Of a stretch of 63,261 nt of DNA, positions 48,636-56,271 are shown one piece after another (positions within the stretch are counted from its first letter, which is position 1; the number at the start of each line of letters is the position of its first letter). The DNA comes from Actinomycetota bacterium (GTDB lineage Bacteria > Actinomycetota > Actinomycetes > Mycobacteriales > Pseudonocardiaceae): assembly GCA_021324675.1 (NCBI GenBank), contig JAJPIR010000363.1:1-63261 (forward strand), written 5' to 3'. The position numbers and the translations under genes were made by a program. The notes beneath the pieces are model-generated. The model was not told the DNA's origin, did not search any database, and saw only the letters and a program-made list of their open reading frames with translations.

Positions 48636-48893
48636 GTGATCCGGGAAGACCGCGAGCTGCTCGCTGAGTTGGCCCGGCTGGGCACCGACATGGCGCCGCT
48701 TGCCCTGCGCATCATGGACGACAGTGCCAGTGCAGATGAACAGCAGAACTACGCCCAGCGCCTGATTACAGTCGGTCAGCGGTTGCAGCGTCGAGCCAAT
48801 GCAGCGGCTGGCGTGGTTATTGAGGGTGAGGTTCTTGCCAGCAGACCGCTATTCCTCCCTGGACGTGCCGCAGAACCGTATCGGGAGCCGTGA
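48636..48893 (+). CDS. Small helical hypothetical protein
   Basis: The 85-residue protein is mostly helical, acidic at the start and Arg-rich in the middle (RLQRRANAAAG). It begins at GTG 48636 behind GAAGGTGA and its stop overlaps the next start (GTGA). No family was recognised; it resembles small proteins placed just before FtsK-like genes in actinobacterial elements. Confidence 0.6.
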   Translation: MIREDRELLAELARLGTDMAPLALRIMDDSASADEQQNYAQRLITVGQRLQRRANAAAGVVIEGEVLASRPLFLPGRAAEPYREP

Positions 48894-49222
48894 GCAACGT
48901 CTGGCAAACCCGGCATCGACTGCTCCGAGAACAACTGGATGAGCTCGCTGACCAACTCCGAAGCAAGCAGCAGGTCGCACCAGCGGTATTGGAAGAGCAG
49001 GCCGTGCGATTGCTGGCGGGCGTGGTCATGTTGCTTAAGACACATCAATTAAATAAGCGGGGTCAATGCCGGTTCTGTGCCGCGCCACGCCGCTGGAGGT
49101 TTTGGCAGCGGCGGCCGCAGTGCACGGTGTATCGAAGTCTCGACTTCGTGATGAGGCAATCGCTGGACGCGGTGTGGTGGCAACTGTCGGACGACCACCA
49201 ATCGCGGCCAAAGTTGAGGTGA
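48890..49222 (+). CDS. Small protein with a zinc-ribbon-like Cys pair
   Basis: The 110-residue protein has an N-terminal helix (about 5-55) then RGQCRFCAAPRRWRFWQRRPQC, which holds CxxC and a third Cys, suggestive of metal or nucleic-acid binding. The basic Trp-rich loop supports the latter. It is coupled to the gene before it by GTGA. Function unknown. Confidence 0.6.
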   Translation: MSNVWQTRHRLLREQLDELADQLRSKQQVAPAVLEEQAVRLLAGVVMLLKTHQLNKRGQCRFCAAPRRWRFWQRRPQCTVYRSLDFVMRQSLDAVWWQLSDDHQSRPKLR

Positions 49223-49375
49223 CACGCAGGAGGAATTCACAAAGAACCTAAAGGTGCGGCTCGGCGCTGGGGACCAGCCCGGGTCGCTGTGACGAGTGTA
49301 GCCGGACCAAAGTGGGCGTGGTGGCCGCTCTAACCGGTTCGGCATGGTCATGACGAAAATAAAGGACCACGAGCG

Positions 49376-51454
49376 ATGACCACCAACCAATTCCCATGCG
49401 ATGATGGCACGGGCGGCGACACCGCCGTACCCCGTACCCCGGAAGAGCCGGTCATCCCCACACAACGGGAAGCTCTGGACAACCAACCAGCCACATTCAA
49501 AGGTGGCGAGCACAAGCCGTTCCCGCCGCCGTGGATCAGGGATCGCGCCGAGTTCGCCAGCCAGGTGCGCGACGTCGGCAAGCGGGCCGCGCTTACCATC
49601 AGCTGGCACCTGTGGCACGCCCCGGAAAACCTAATCCGCGTGCTGGGCTTTGCCCTGCGCGGACTGGGGCTCGTCATCGCGGGACTTGCCAAATGGGTGT
49701 TCGACCTAGATGGCGGCCGTTTGCAGGAACTAAGCCATGAGGAGTACTTCAAGGAAAAGAAACTCCGCGACGAGCGGCGGACCAAGCGCGGCAAAATCGC
49801 CGCCTGGGGCTTAGGCGGCTTCCTCGTCGTAGTTGCCATGGTGCGCTTGGAGGCACCAACCTGGGTGTCCTGGCTGCTCATCGTAGCCGCCGTCATTACT
49901 CTAGCGCTCATCGGCCGGCCCCAGGACAAGCCGCTCATCATGCCGGCCACCATGCCGCCCGGTGAAGATACGCCGCTGACGGCTGACGTCGTGCGCGAAG
50001 CCTTGTGCAGTCTCGGCATTGCCAAGATGACCAAGCCAGAGGATATTCAGCTGTTGTATCCGGTGAGACCCACTCGGGCGGGATACGTCATCGACATCAC
50101 CTTGCCGCGTGGTGTCACCGCCACTGAGGTGATGACTCGGCGCGAAAAATTGTCATCCGGGCTCCAACGCGGGATTGGCACGGTCTGGCCGTCGGTCGGT
50201 GACCGGCATGAGGGTCATTTGGTGTTGTTTATCTCCCATGTCGATATGGGTCGCGCCAAGCAAAAGCCCTGGCCGCTACTCAAAGACGGCAGCGTGAACG
50301 TCTTTAAGCCCGTCCCTATGTTCACCGACCAACGTGGCGAATGGGTCGAGCTGACCATCGCCACCACCTCCGGTGTGGTGGGCGCCGTCCCGCGCATGGG
50401 TAAGACCTACTTTTTGCGCGAGCTGGCACTAGTGGCCGCGCTGGACCCGCGGACCGAGGAGTACATCTTCGAGCTCAAAGGCACCGGAGATCTCTCCTGC
50501 ACCAAGAAGTTTGCCCACTATTACAGCGACGAGGAAGAAGACATTGCTGACCATCTGGTGGTCATGCGCCATCTGCATAGGGAGCGACGGCGACGAGCCA
50601 AAGTTATCCGGTCACTCCCAGATGAACAGTGCCCGCGCAGCGAGGTCACCGATGAGCTTGCCTCCCGCCGCGAACTCGGCTTGCACCCCATTTTAGTCGA
50701 GGTAGATGAGTGCCAGGTTTGGTTCGAGCACCCTGTCAAGGACATCCGGGACGAACTTATCCGCATCGTGGAAGACCTCGTACGGCGCGGACCGGCTGTT
50801 GGCATCATGGTCTACCTTGCCACGCAAAAAGTGGATGTTAAAAGCATCCCGTCTGGCATCTCAGCCAATGCTTCCGTGCGGGTGTGCTTCAAGGTCAATG
50901 ACGCCACCTCGAACAACCAAATACTCGGACCGGGGTCGTACGCCAATGGGCTCCAAGCCACCATGTTTGACTTCGTGCGGGATAAGGGCATTGCCTACCT
51001 CAAGGCGGATGGTCCGGGCCAGATCGTTCGCACGGTGTTCGCGCTCGATAAGGTCGAGTCCGACAAAGTGGCGCTACGCGCCCGGGCTGCCAGGGAGCGA
51101 GCTGGACGACTGACCGGATTTGCAGTCGGCGAAGAGATCACGAAGGAAGAGGTCAATCTCGTTGATGAGATCCTGGAGGTCTTTGGTTCGGCCAGCACTA
51201 TGCATCTCGGCGACATCGCCCGCGCGCTGGCTGCCCGCCGCCAGTGCTACGCCGGGCTAGACGCCAAAGGTCTGGGAGCCCTGCTGCGGGGCCTGACGCC
51301 GCCCATTGAACCCGTGACGGTGTATGTGGCCGACGCCGAACCACGAAGCGCCAAGGGGCTCAAGCGCGCGCAATTAGATCCTGCACTCTCCAGCGGGGAC
51401 GACGCCGACCCGAGCGCCAACATCCGACGGCTCCGTCCGACCGTCGACCTCTGA
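49376..51454 (+). CDS. FtsK/SpoIIIE-like DNA translocase (TraB-type transfer protein)
   Basis: The 692-residue protein has two membrane helices in its first 190 residues, then an FtsK-type motor with Walker A AVPRMGKT (about 340-347) and Walker B ILVEVDECQ (about 440-448). LATQKVDVKSIPSGISANASVRVCFKV is the FtsK ATPase hallmark, and a winged-helix-like tail follows. In actinomycete integrative elements one such protein moves double-stranded DNA between mycelia. AAGGA precedes the ATG. It follows the two small genes upstream on the same strand. Confidence 0.88.
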   Translation: MTTNQFPCDDGTGGDTAVPRTPEEPVIPTQREALDNQPATFKGGEHKPFPPPWIRDRAEFASQVRDVGKRAALTISWHLWHAPENLIRVLGFALRGLGLVIAGLAKWVFDLDGGRLQELSHEEYFKEKKLRDERRTKRGKIAAWGLGGFLVVVAMVRLEAPTWVSWLLIVAAVITLALIGRPQDKPLIMPATMPPGEDTPLTADVVREALCSLGIAKMTKPEDIQLLYPVRPTRAGYVIDITLPRGVTATEVMTRREKLSSGLQRGIGTVWPSVGDRHEGHLVLFISHVDMGRAKQKPWPLLKDGSVNVFKPVPMFTDQRGEWVELTIATTSGVVGAVPRMGKTYFLRELALVAALDPRTEEYIFELKGTGDLSCTKKFAHYYSDEEEDIADHLVVMRHLHRERRRRAKVIRSLPDEQCPRSEVTDELASRRELGLHPILVEVDECQVWFEHPVKDIRDELIRIVEDLVRRGPAVGIMVYLATQKVDVKSIPSGISANASVRVCFKVNDATSNNQILGPGSYANGLQATMFDFVRDKGIAYLKADGPGQIVRTVFALDKVESDKVALRARAARERAGRLTGFAVGEEITKEEVNLVDEILEVFGSASTMHLGDIARALAARRQCYAGLDAKGLGALLRGLTPPIEPVTVYVADAEPRSAKGLKRAQLDPALSSGDDADPSANIRRLRPTVDL

Positions 51455-51470
51455 CCGGCCCCCAGTCAGA

Positions 51471-51592
51471 TCTAACCGCCCGGTTAGACCCTTGCAGCTA
51501 CGCTGACCTGCGGTCTAACCGAGATGCCCCTCCTGCAGCCGGAGGGCCAAAACAGCGGTTTTGGGGACCTCTGGCCCTTGCGGCTCGGTTAG
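51471..51592. repeat. Cluster of TCTAACCG inverted repeats and a hairpin after the FtsK-like gene
   Basis: TCTAACCG-CC-CGGTTAGA (51471-51488) is a perfect palindrome. The half-site recurs at 51514-51521 and as CTCGGTTAG at 51584-51592, so 51515-51523 pairs with 51584-51592. Between them CCAAAAC-AGCG-GTTTTGG (51547-51564) forms a 7-bp hairpin. It may be a convergent terminator, or a cis-acting transfer site of the kind found beside tra genes. Confidence 0.6.
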
Positions 51593-51593
51593 G

Positions 51594-51995
51594 TTAGAGA
51601 TCAACCTGCACTTCCGTTATTTTTGACCTCAGCCATTTCTGCCAGACTATGCCGATGAGGCCAATTGCCACACTGATTATTGCCATATCTAAAATTCGAA
51701 CAAGAGGCCAGGCCTGCGTTGCGGGCATGTACCATAGTGTCCAATTCATGAATATAGCCCAATACATTATGGCTTGAAACCCGGCGACAACTAGGATAGG
51801 CCACAACACCACGGCCAGCCATTTGGGCTTGTTGTAGCTCTTGACCAACTTATCTCCAATAAATGTTGCAGAGATCATCGCCACGGCTACATCAAACATG
51901 AGCTGCCCTTCGTAGAATACAAAAGACGCAGTGAGCCAAATAGCCATTTCAGTTATAAAGGCTATCAAGGTTACTCTTTTGAATGTTGCGCTCAT
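51594..51995 (-). CDS. Small four-helix membrane protein
   Basis: The 133-residue protein has four hydrophobic segments (about 8-25, 33-50, 60-82 and 98-120) and Trp-rich helix ends. I take the second Met (MSATFKRV) as the start. Codon use is AT-richer than its neighbours. No family was recognised; immunity or entry-exclusion roles are possible for such small element membrane proteins, but nothing shows this. Confidence 0.6.
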   Translation of the reverse strand: MSATFKRVTLIAFITEMAIWLTASFVFYEGQLMFDVAVAMISATFIGDKLVKSYNKPKWLAVVLWPILVVAGFQAIMYWAIFMNWTLWYMPATQAWPLVRILDMAIISVAIGLIGIVWQKWLRSKITEVQVDL

Positions 51996-52062
51996 AAGCT
52001 TGTCCAATAATTCTGATAAAAATAGTGAGAGTGGAGGGAATCGCCCCGTCCACTCTCAAGTA

Positions 52063-52510
52063 CTACAGACACCGCCAGTTAAACGCGTTCCACCAGGGAG
52101 CGTAGTCACTACTTACATAGGCGACACTACCAGGGTAGTACTTGCTACAGTACAGTTGCATATCCACGCCACCAATGACTTCAGTCGAACTACTCATGCT
52201 GGCGCTCATCTCTACGCCACTCTTTCCGGCAGAAAAACCTAATGCTTTGTCGTTTCCAACCTTGCGCTCACAGTACCAAGAGTAAGCATTTGCGTAGTTA
52301 TCGGTACTTGCGCCGATTGTCTGTCTTAGCCCACCGTACTTCAGGTAACAGGCTTCGTTGACGTCGATACCATAACCGTAGTTAATCGTGGCGTATGCCG
52401 GTGCAGCAGATACCCAGCACGCCGAGCAACAATGCCATAATTACGGCGGTATGAGTGAATAGCTTCCGTGCTGCGCTTAGCCCGGTCTTCCGGACGGATG
52501 CAACCGACAT
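52063..52510 (-). pseudogene. Frameshifted secreted protein with two Cys-Trp repeats
   Basis: The minus-strand frame opens MSVASVRKTGLSAARKLFTH and runs into a hydrophobic core, then stops after 42 codons. Skipping one G in the GGG at 52413-52415 restores VSAAPAYA (a signal cut site) and about 110 mature residues. These contain two tandem units, CYLKYGGLRQ...YSWYC and LYCSKYYPGS...FNWRC, four Cys in all. A near-consensus promoter lies upstream. Either one base was inserted recently, or the base is a sequencing error and the gene is intact. Confidence 0.7.
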
Positions 52511-52577
52511 TTTTATTCCCCTCGCCGGGATCGCGGATTGAAAAATACTCTATAGAACCTTTTTCTATAGTGGCGTC

Positions 52578-52607
52578 ATTATAAGAATTAGCTTAATAAT
52601 AAGTCAA
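52578..52607 (-). promoter_or_regulatory. Near-consensus promoter of the secreted protein gene
   Basis: On the minus strand TTGACT (52602-52607) and TATAAT (52578-52583) are 18 bases apart. CTATAG occurs at 52550-52555 and 52565-52570, each palindromic, around the expected transcription start, so repression there is possible. Confidence 0.75.
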
Positions 52608-52684
52608 GCATTGCCTTAATGAAAAGATATGAGGCGACACCCCTGGTAGGTGCCGCCTTTGCTTGCCTGTTGACTGGCTGGCCG

Positions 52685-52939
52685 TTACTTACTGTCTTGC
52701 CGGTTGCGGTATGCGGCTTGAGTAATCCGATCAGCTGAGATTTCCGGACCCTCGTGCAGCGCAGAATGGCCCGGCGCTTTCCAGCAGATACGTGGCTTCA
52801 ATTCCCAGCCGGTATCGGCCCAGTCTGAGTAAATGGCTCCGCAGATAGGACCAGTCCCACCAATGCTCCCCGCTTCCGAGTAGCGTTCCGTGCCGAACTG
52901 CTGGTCGGTGAGCGGCAGGTGACGTTCATCGGGTGCCAC
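52685..52939 (-). CDS. Small Cys/His protein of unknown function
   Basis: The 84-residue protein has ICGAIYSDWADTGWELKPRICW followed by PGHSALH, a C-x(n)-C-x(n)-H-x(n)-H arrangement seen in small actinophage and plasmid proteins and possibly metal-binding. The GTG start follows GGAG. A 60-codon frame ends just upstream (52942-53124), but I cannot support it as a gene. Confidence 0.55.
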   Translation of the reverse strand: MAPDERHLPLTDQQFGTERYSEAGSIGGTGPICGAIYSDWADTGWELKPRICWKAPGHSALHEGPEISADRITQAAYRNRQDSK

Positions 52940-53114
52940 AGCTACTCCACCGCCTGACCGTCTGGTACTTCCAGACGCGGCGATACACCAGCTCCCATTG
53001 CGCGGAGGAAGTGAGGGTATCGCCAGCCTGGAACGACCAATGAAAGCCGCGCATGACTATAATGAATGGTCAGAGCGGAATGAGGCAAGCATTGGCGTAC
53101 TATCGCGCTCACAC

Positions 53115-53143
53115 TTGACCGCATTTCCCATTTATTTTAATAT
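53115..53143 (+). promoter_or_regulatory. Promoter for the small HTH operon
   Basis: TTGACC (53115-53120) and TAATAT (53138-53143) are 17 bases apart on the plus strand. The predicted transcript begins near 53150, leaving about 75 bases before the leader frame. Confidence 0.7.
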
Positions 53144-53227
53144 CCTAGATCAGTTCTTCACGAGCTGCCTATGCCGTTCGCCTGCACTGGTGAACACTTA
53201 CCGAGTACTCCAATGGAGGTGAACGGC

Positions 53228-53275
53228 GTGGATAGTAAAACTCGCACGCGTTGCCAGAAAGCATCACAATGGTAG
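53228..53275 (+). CDS. Possible 15-codon leader peptide
   Basis: A GTG at 53228, eight bases after TGGAGG, opens MDSKTRTRCQKASQW and stops at TAG 53273-53275. That stop overlaps the ATG of the next gene (ATGGTAG), which itself has no good ribosome site. Translational coupling is the simplest reading. Confidence 0.4.
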   Translation: MDSKTRTRCQKASQW

Positions 53276-53487
53276 CTAACGAGCCCGTGGACGACCTCCA
53301 AAGGAGGCTTCAGCAATTAAAAGAAGGCAAACTCCGGGAGCGGCATGGCGCGCTCGTCATTGAGAAGGGTCAACAACTCCTAGCTCGGCTAGAGGAGACA
53401 GACAATGCGTACATCCGCCAGGCTCTTATTGAGGCATACTGGGATTGGCACCGCGAGGCGGACCGAACCGTAGGAGGTGCATCGTGA
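53269..53487 (+). CDS. Small charged helical protein
   Basis: The 72-residue protein consists of long amphipathic helices (LQRRLQQLKEGKLRERHGAL, then IRQALIEAYWDWHREAD), with no Cys and no known family. Its stop overlaps the next gene's GTG (GTGA). It is probably a partner of the HTH protein that follows. Confidence 0.55.
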   Translation: MVANEPVDDLQRRLQQLKEGKLRERHGALVIEKGQQLLARLEETDNAYIRQALIEAYWDWHREADRTVGGAS

Positions 53488-53807
53488 ATGATAGTGATCC
53501 TCCAAAAATGGCGGATGAGGCATGGATGCTCGAAATTCAAGCCGCTCTTGAAGAATTGGCTGTTGCACAGACATGTATCCAGCTTGTTCAGGAGGTGGGC
53601 AAACAGACTAGCCAACTTGAGCAATGGACAGTCCTCATGCTCCAGCAACTCCAGGTGGTACACTCAGGCTCTGGATGCATTATGCGCCGCATCATCATAG
53701 ACATGGTGCAAGCCAAAGTCATCAGTAAACACCTGGCAGCGGACGTGTCGGGCTTCAGCCGCACATCAATTTACAACTGGCTCAAAGAAGACGCGGACCA
53801 AGCCTAG
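53484..53807 (+). CDS. Small protein with C-terminal helix-turn-helix
   Basis: The 107-residue protein begins at GTG 53484 behind GGAGG. Helices (about 10-55) precede IIIDMVQAKVISKHLAADVS and GFSRTSIYNWLKE, a recognition-helix pattern like small resolvase or MerR-type HTHs. The same C-terminal block occurs in the converging gene at 53905-54471 (IIIEMINKNIITPHAAAKSS, GYSRTSVYNWLKE), so the two are paralogues across a shared terminator. Confidence 0.65.
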   Translation: MNDSDPPKMADEAWMLEIQAALEELAVAQTCIQLVQEVGKQTSQLEQWTVLMLQQLQVVHSGSGCIMRRIIIDMVQAKVISKHLAADVSGFSRTSIYNWLKEDADQA

Positions 53808-53843
53808 CCATCGCCATGCTAGGACACCCCGATTCACCATTGA

Positions 53844-53872
53844 AACACCCTTGGCATCTTGCCGGGGGTGTT
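53844..53872. terminator. Terminator between converging HTH genes
   Basis: AACACCC (53844-53850) pairs with GGGTGTT (53866-53872), followed by CTTTACTTTCT. It lies between two converging stops and may serve both strands. Confidence 0.65.
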
Positions 53873-53904
53873 CTTTACTTTCTAATGCTGGGATGTCCGG
53901 CTTG

Positions 53905-54471
53905 CTATTGTGGCGGTGGTTCAGACTCCTTGCTGCCAGCTTCTTTAAGCCAATTGTAGACAGACGTGCGACTATAACCGCTCGATTTTGCCGCCGCATG
54001 AGGCGTGATGATATTCTTGTTAATCATCTCGATAATGATCTGACGGGCGACCCGCTCGCTTGTCTCTCGCAATTCATGTAGCGCCTTGAGCGTTAAGTGA
54101 GCCCAAAGCTCGTCATAAACGTCAGGCGCAACGCCGTTAATATGTCTTAGTTTATCAGGGATTTTCGCAAGCGAGTCTAGCTCATGGTAAATGCAGTTTA
54201 TGAAGCGTGCGCGTTGCTGAGCGTCGGGCGACTGGGCGGCTTCCCACTGTTCCCGCCAGTCTGGCCGCCCCTCAAGGTAAGCAATGTGAGCCTGTTTTTC
54301 CGGGCTGTCGATCAGTTCGTCAGGGTCGTAATAGCGGTAGCGCCGGTCACTTCGGTCGTCTATGCCGCCACCGGTCCAGGTGTGCGCCACGTGCTCGGAC
54401 GCGTCATCGTCACGCTCGTTGCGTCGCTTCTTGATCCACGGCGGCTTGAGCGGCTCCGGGGCATCGTCCAC
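53905..54471 (-). CDS. HTH protein, paralogue of the facing small HTH gene
   Basis: The 188-residue protein has a Lys/Arg-rich N-terminus (KPPWIKKRRNERDDD), a middle helical region with WREQWEAAQSP, and the C-terminal HTH block ending GYSRTSVYNWLKE. I start at GTG 54471, behind AGAGAGG, rather than a longer frame that would cover the operator. The divergent promoter 16 bases upstream carries a palindrome, so self-repression is plausible. Function otherwise unknown. Confidence 0.65.
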   Translation of the reverse strand: MDDAPEPLKPPWIKKRRNERDDDASEHVAHTWTGGGIDDRSDRRYRYYDPDELIDSPEKQAHIAYLEGRPDWREQWEAAQSPDAQQRARFINCIYHELDSLAKIPDKLRHINGVAPDVYDELWAHLTLKALHELRETSERVARQIIIEMINKNIITPHAAAKSSGYSRTSVYNWLKEAGSKESEPPPQ

Positions 54472-54486
54472 TTCTTTACACCTCTC

Positions 54487-54516
54487 TTGACAGTCAAACG
54501 GACACGTTTGTACAGT
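54487..54516 (+). promoter_or_regulatory. Promoter with an operator palindrome in its spacer
   Basis: TTGACA (54487-54492) and TACAGT (54511-54516) are 18 bases apart. The spacer holds CAAACG-GACA-CGTTTG (54495-54510), a perfect inverted repeat that extends imperfectly into both boxes. It lies between the divergent HTH gene and the gene at 54577. GTTTGTACAG here also occurs near the XRE-TPR promoter. Confidence 0.65.
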
Positions 54517-54576
54517 CGGTCCCAGCACGACCGCTTACCTGTCTCACTGAGCAGCTTTTTGCCCAGGAAGGACGAT

Positions 54577-54906
54577 GTGACTGTACAGATATTTACAGAT
54601 GGGAGCAACACAGTGAGTGATCTTGTCCCACGCCTCAGAGATGCGCTTGACGCGCTCCAGGGTGATAGCAGGCGCGTCCAGCGTGAGGTTGTGCGAGCCA
54701 TCGAACGCGAGCGGGCGCGCGCCCTGGTCCAGGCTGTCCGTGATGACTGCCGTGCCACCAGGGCACGGAGATTGATGCGGAACGTCCTAGAGCTCAGCGC
54801 CGACCAAACTGCCTACACCAGGTGGGTACCGCTGGGTGCGGCCAGATACGAGCTCATCGCAGACGCATACGCGCTCGACGCAGCTAGCGAGGTGCGCCAG
54901 CCATGA
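54577..54906 (+). CDS. Hypothetical protein, Arg-rich and helical
   Basis: The 109-residue protein begins at GTG 54577 behind AGGAAGG; GTG 54612 behind GGGAG is an alternative. It is helical and very Arg-rich in its middle (RRVQREVVRAIERERARALV), which suggests nucleic-acid contact, and ends with YELIADAYALDAASEVRQP. Its stop overlaps the next ATG. It is the first of three coupled small genes. Confidence 0.6.
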   Translation: MTVQIFTDGSNTVSDLVPRLRDALDALQGDSRRVQREVVRAIERERARALVQAVRDDCRATRARRLMRNVLELSADQTAYTRWVPLGAARYELIADAYALDAASEVRQP

Positions 54907-55196
54907 CCGCGCTAGTGGTCATCGGGTCGCTCATCGCAGCGATCCTGATTCTGGGTGTCGGCGTACTTATCGGCCTGGTCATCGGCATTGTGCTCTGTAG
55001 CCGGACGACAGCAGACGAGTGGGCCGGGCTCATCGAGAACAGGCGTCAACTCCAAATCGAGTGGGATGCCTTGAAGGACACCGAACGGGACAACCAGCGG
55101 TTTTGGGCAGCCCGCACGGCTATGCGCGACGAAGCCTTGCGGCATCGCCAGCCTTCTCCGGACATCTCGAAGCTCTTCGACCGGCCATCACGATGA
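54903..55196 (+). CDS. Small membrane-anchored protein
   Basis: The 97-residue protein has one strong N-terminal helix (about 3-32, Val/Ile/Leu/Gly-rich) then a polar helical cytoplasmic part (ENRRQLQIEWDALKDTERDN). It is coupled to both neighbours by 4-base overlaps. It may belong to a membrane assembly with the next protein; this is inferred from order only. Confidence 0.6.
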   Translation: MTALVVIGSLIAAILILGVGVLIGLVIGIVLCSRTTADEWAGLIENRRQLQIEWDALKDTERDNQRFWAARTAMRDEALRHRQPSPDISKLFDRPSR

Positions 55197-55378
55197 CCAA
55201 TGACGGCGGCGGTAGCTGGCTAAAGAAAGTAGCCAGCGCCGTCGCCGTACTTTTGCTGATAGCAGCCGCCGCCAGATTGATCTATGAATTGCTCAAGCCT
55301 TTGATTCCCGGCCTAATCGTCTTCCTGGCGCTCATCCTGATATTCGGCGTCGCCTTCGGCTTCTTCCGACGGCAGTAA
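55193..55378 (+). CDS. Small two-helix membrane protein
   Basis: The 61-residue protein starts at ATG 55193, overlapping the previous stop. Two hydrophobic helices (about 13-31 and 37-57) are separated by a short Pro-containing turn (LLKPLIPG), and it ends FGFFRRQ. Holin-like or transfer-related roles fit its size, but there is no direct evidence. Confidence 0.6.
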   Translation: MTNDGGGSWLKKVASAVAVLLLIAAAARLIYELLKPLIPGLIVFLALILIFGVAFGFFRRQ

Positions 55379-55441
55379 CGCCCAGTTTCGTATCGCTATA
55401 GCCAATTTCCCACTTTCACAGAAGGGAGAGTTACCTGACCT

Positions 55442-55768
55442 ATGCCCAGAAATACCCGCAAGCAACTTGTCGGCAAGAGAACCGAAAATTGCGAAATTGA
55501 CCTCCGCGCAGAGGAGCTAGCCGACTTGGAGCGCTCACTGCATCGGGCGTGGCGGTGGTGCGGCAACAAGGTCACGCCCATTTGGAACGATCCAAACTAT
55601 TGCATCAGTAGGTCCAATGGCCGCACGAACCCCAAGGAGGCCGATTGGCATATCCGAACAAATCAAGTACCGGACCATTCTGGCCGATCCTCCGTGGGAT
55701 GTTCCGAATCAGCGTGGCGGCTACGGGGCCGTGCGGCACTATCGCCTCATGGCCCTCGACGACATTAA
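55442..55768 (+). CDS. Doubtful small basic protein overlapping the methyltransferase gene
   Basis: A 108-codon frame opens MPRNTRKQLVGKRTENCEID and looks protein-like for its first 60 residues (RAEELADLERSLHRAWRWCG). It then overlaps the methyltransferase gene by about 150 bases, where it reads like shadow sequence. It may be a real gene with an overlapping 3' end, or one whose stop was lost by an indel. Confidence 0.35.
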   Translation: MPRNTRKQLVGKRTENCEIDLRAEELADLERSLHRAWRWCGNKVTPIWNDPNYCISRSNGRTNPKEADWHIRTNQVPDHSGRSSVGCSESAWRLRGRAALSPHGPRRH

Positions 55769-56165
55769 AGCGCTCCGAGTCGATAAACTGGCGGATGATA
55801 ATTCTCACCTTTGGCTATGGGTTACAAATGCAGATTGGCCCCAGCAAATCACCGTCATGGAAGCCTGGGGCTTCACGTATAAGAGTTGTTTAACCTGGAT
55901 TAAGCCGTATTTTCGACTCGGCAACTACCTGCGTAACCAAACCGAACATCTACTGTTTGGCGTGCGCGGATACGCACCAATCCAGTTTCGCGGTCAGGCC
56001 ACCTGCTTCTACGCCCCGGTCCAAGAGCATTCTCACAAGCCCGAAGAACAATACGCTATTATCGAGCGCTGCTCACCCGGTCCGTATTTGGAGCTTTTTG
56101 CCCGGCGAAAACGACCGGGTTGGCATGTCTGGGGCAATGAGGTCTCCTGTGATGTCGCGTTGTAA
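55617..56165 (+). CDS. MT-A70 family DNA N6-adenine methyltransferase
   Basis: The 182-residue protein has the catalytic DPPW at 24-27 (YRTILADPPWDVP), GGYGAVRHY, LWLWVTN, WGFTYKSCLTWIKP, RNQTEHLLFGVRG and HSHKPEEQYAIIE, all MT-A70 blocks in order. Phage and element relatives methylate adenine in DNA, probably guarding it from host restriction. No restriction partner is adjacent, though the element carries two other nucleases. The start is uncertain; the ATG at 55617 lacks a clear ribosome site. Confidence 0.9.
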   Translation: MAARTPRRPIGISEQIKYRTILADPPWDVPNQRGGYGAVRHYRLMALDDIKALRVDKLADDNSHLWLWVTNADWPQQITVMEAWGFTYKSCLTWIKPYFRLGNYLRNQTEHLLFGVRGYAPIQFRGQATCFYAPVQEHSHKPEEQYAIIERCSPGPYLELFARRKRPGWHVWGNEVSCDVAL

Positions 56166-56175
56166 AAAATAGGGA

Positions 56176-56203
56176 TTGACGATTCATAGATGAATCATAT
56201 ACA
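56176..56203 (+). promoter_or_regulatory. Promoter with GATTCA-N4-TGAATC operator
   Basis: TTGACG (56176-56181) and TATACA (56198-56203) are 16 bases apart. The spacer is filled by GATTCATAGATGAATC (56181-56196), a perfect 7-2-7 palindrome. The same 6-4-6 motif lies before the ImmR-like gene, so that repressor probably controls the transfer gene VirD4-like operon from here. Confidence 0.7.
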
Positions 56204-56271
56204 AAGAAAATAAGGCCCCCTGTTGAGCGGCAGCTTCTGACCTAACGCGTCGTCGATCACCGCTCCCGTAG

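Noticed and set aside
49049-49618. 189-codon minus-strand frame over the start of the FtsK-like gene
   Set aside because: Overlaps two better supported genes and has shadow composition.
52942-53124. 60-codon minus-strand frame upstream of the small Cys/His gene
   Set aside because: Only its last 20 residues look protein-like, and no start with a ribosome site was found.
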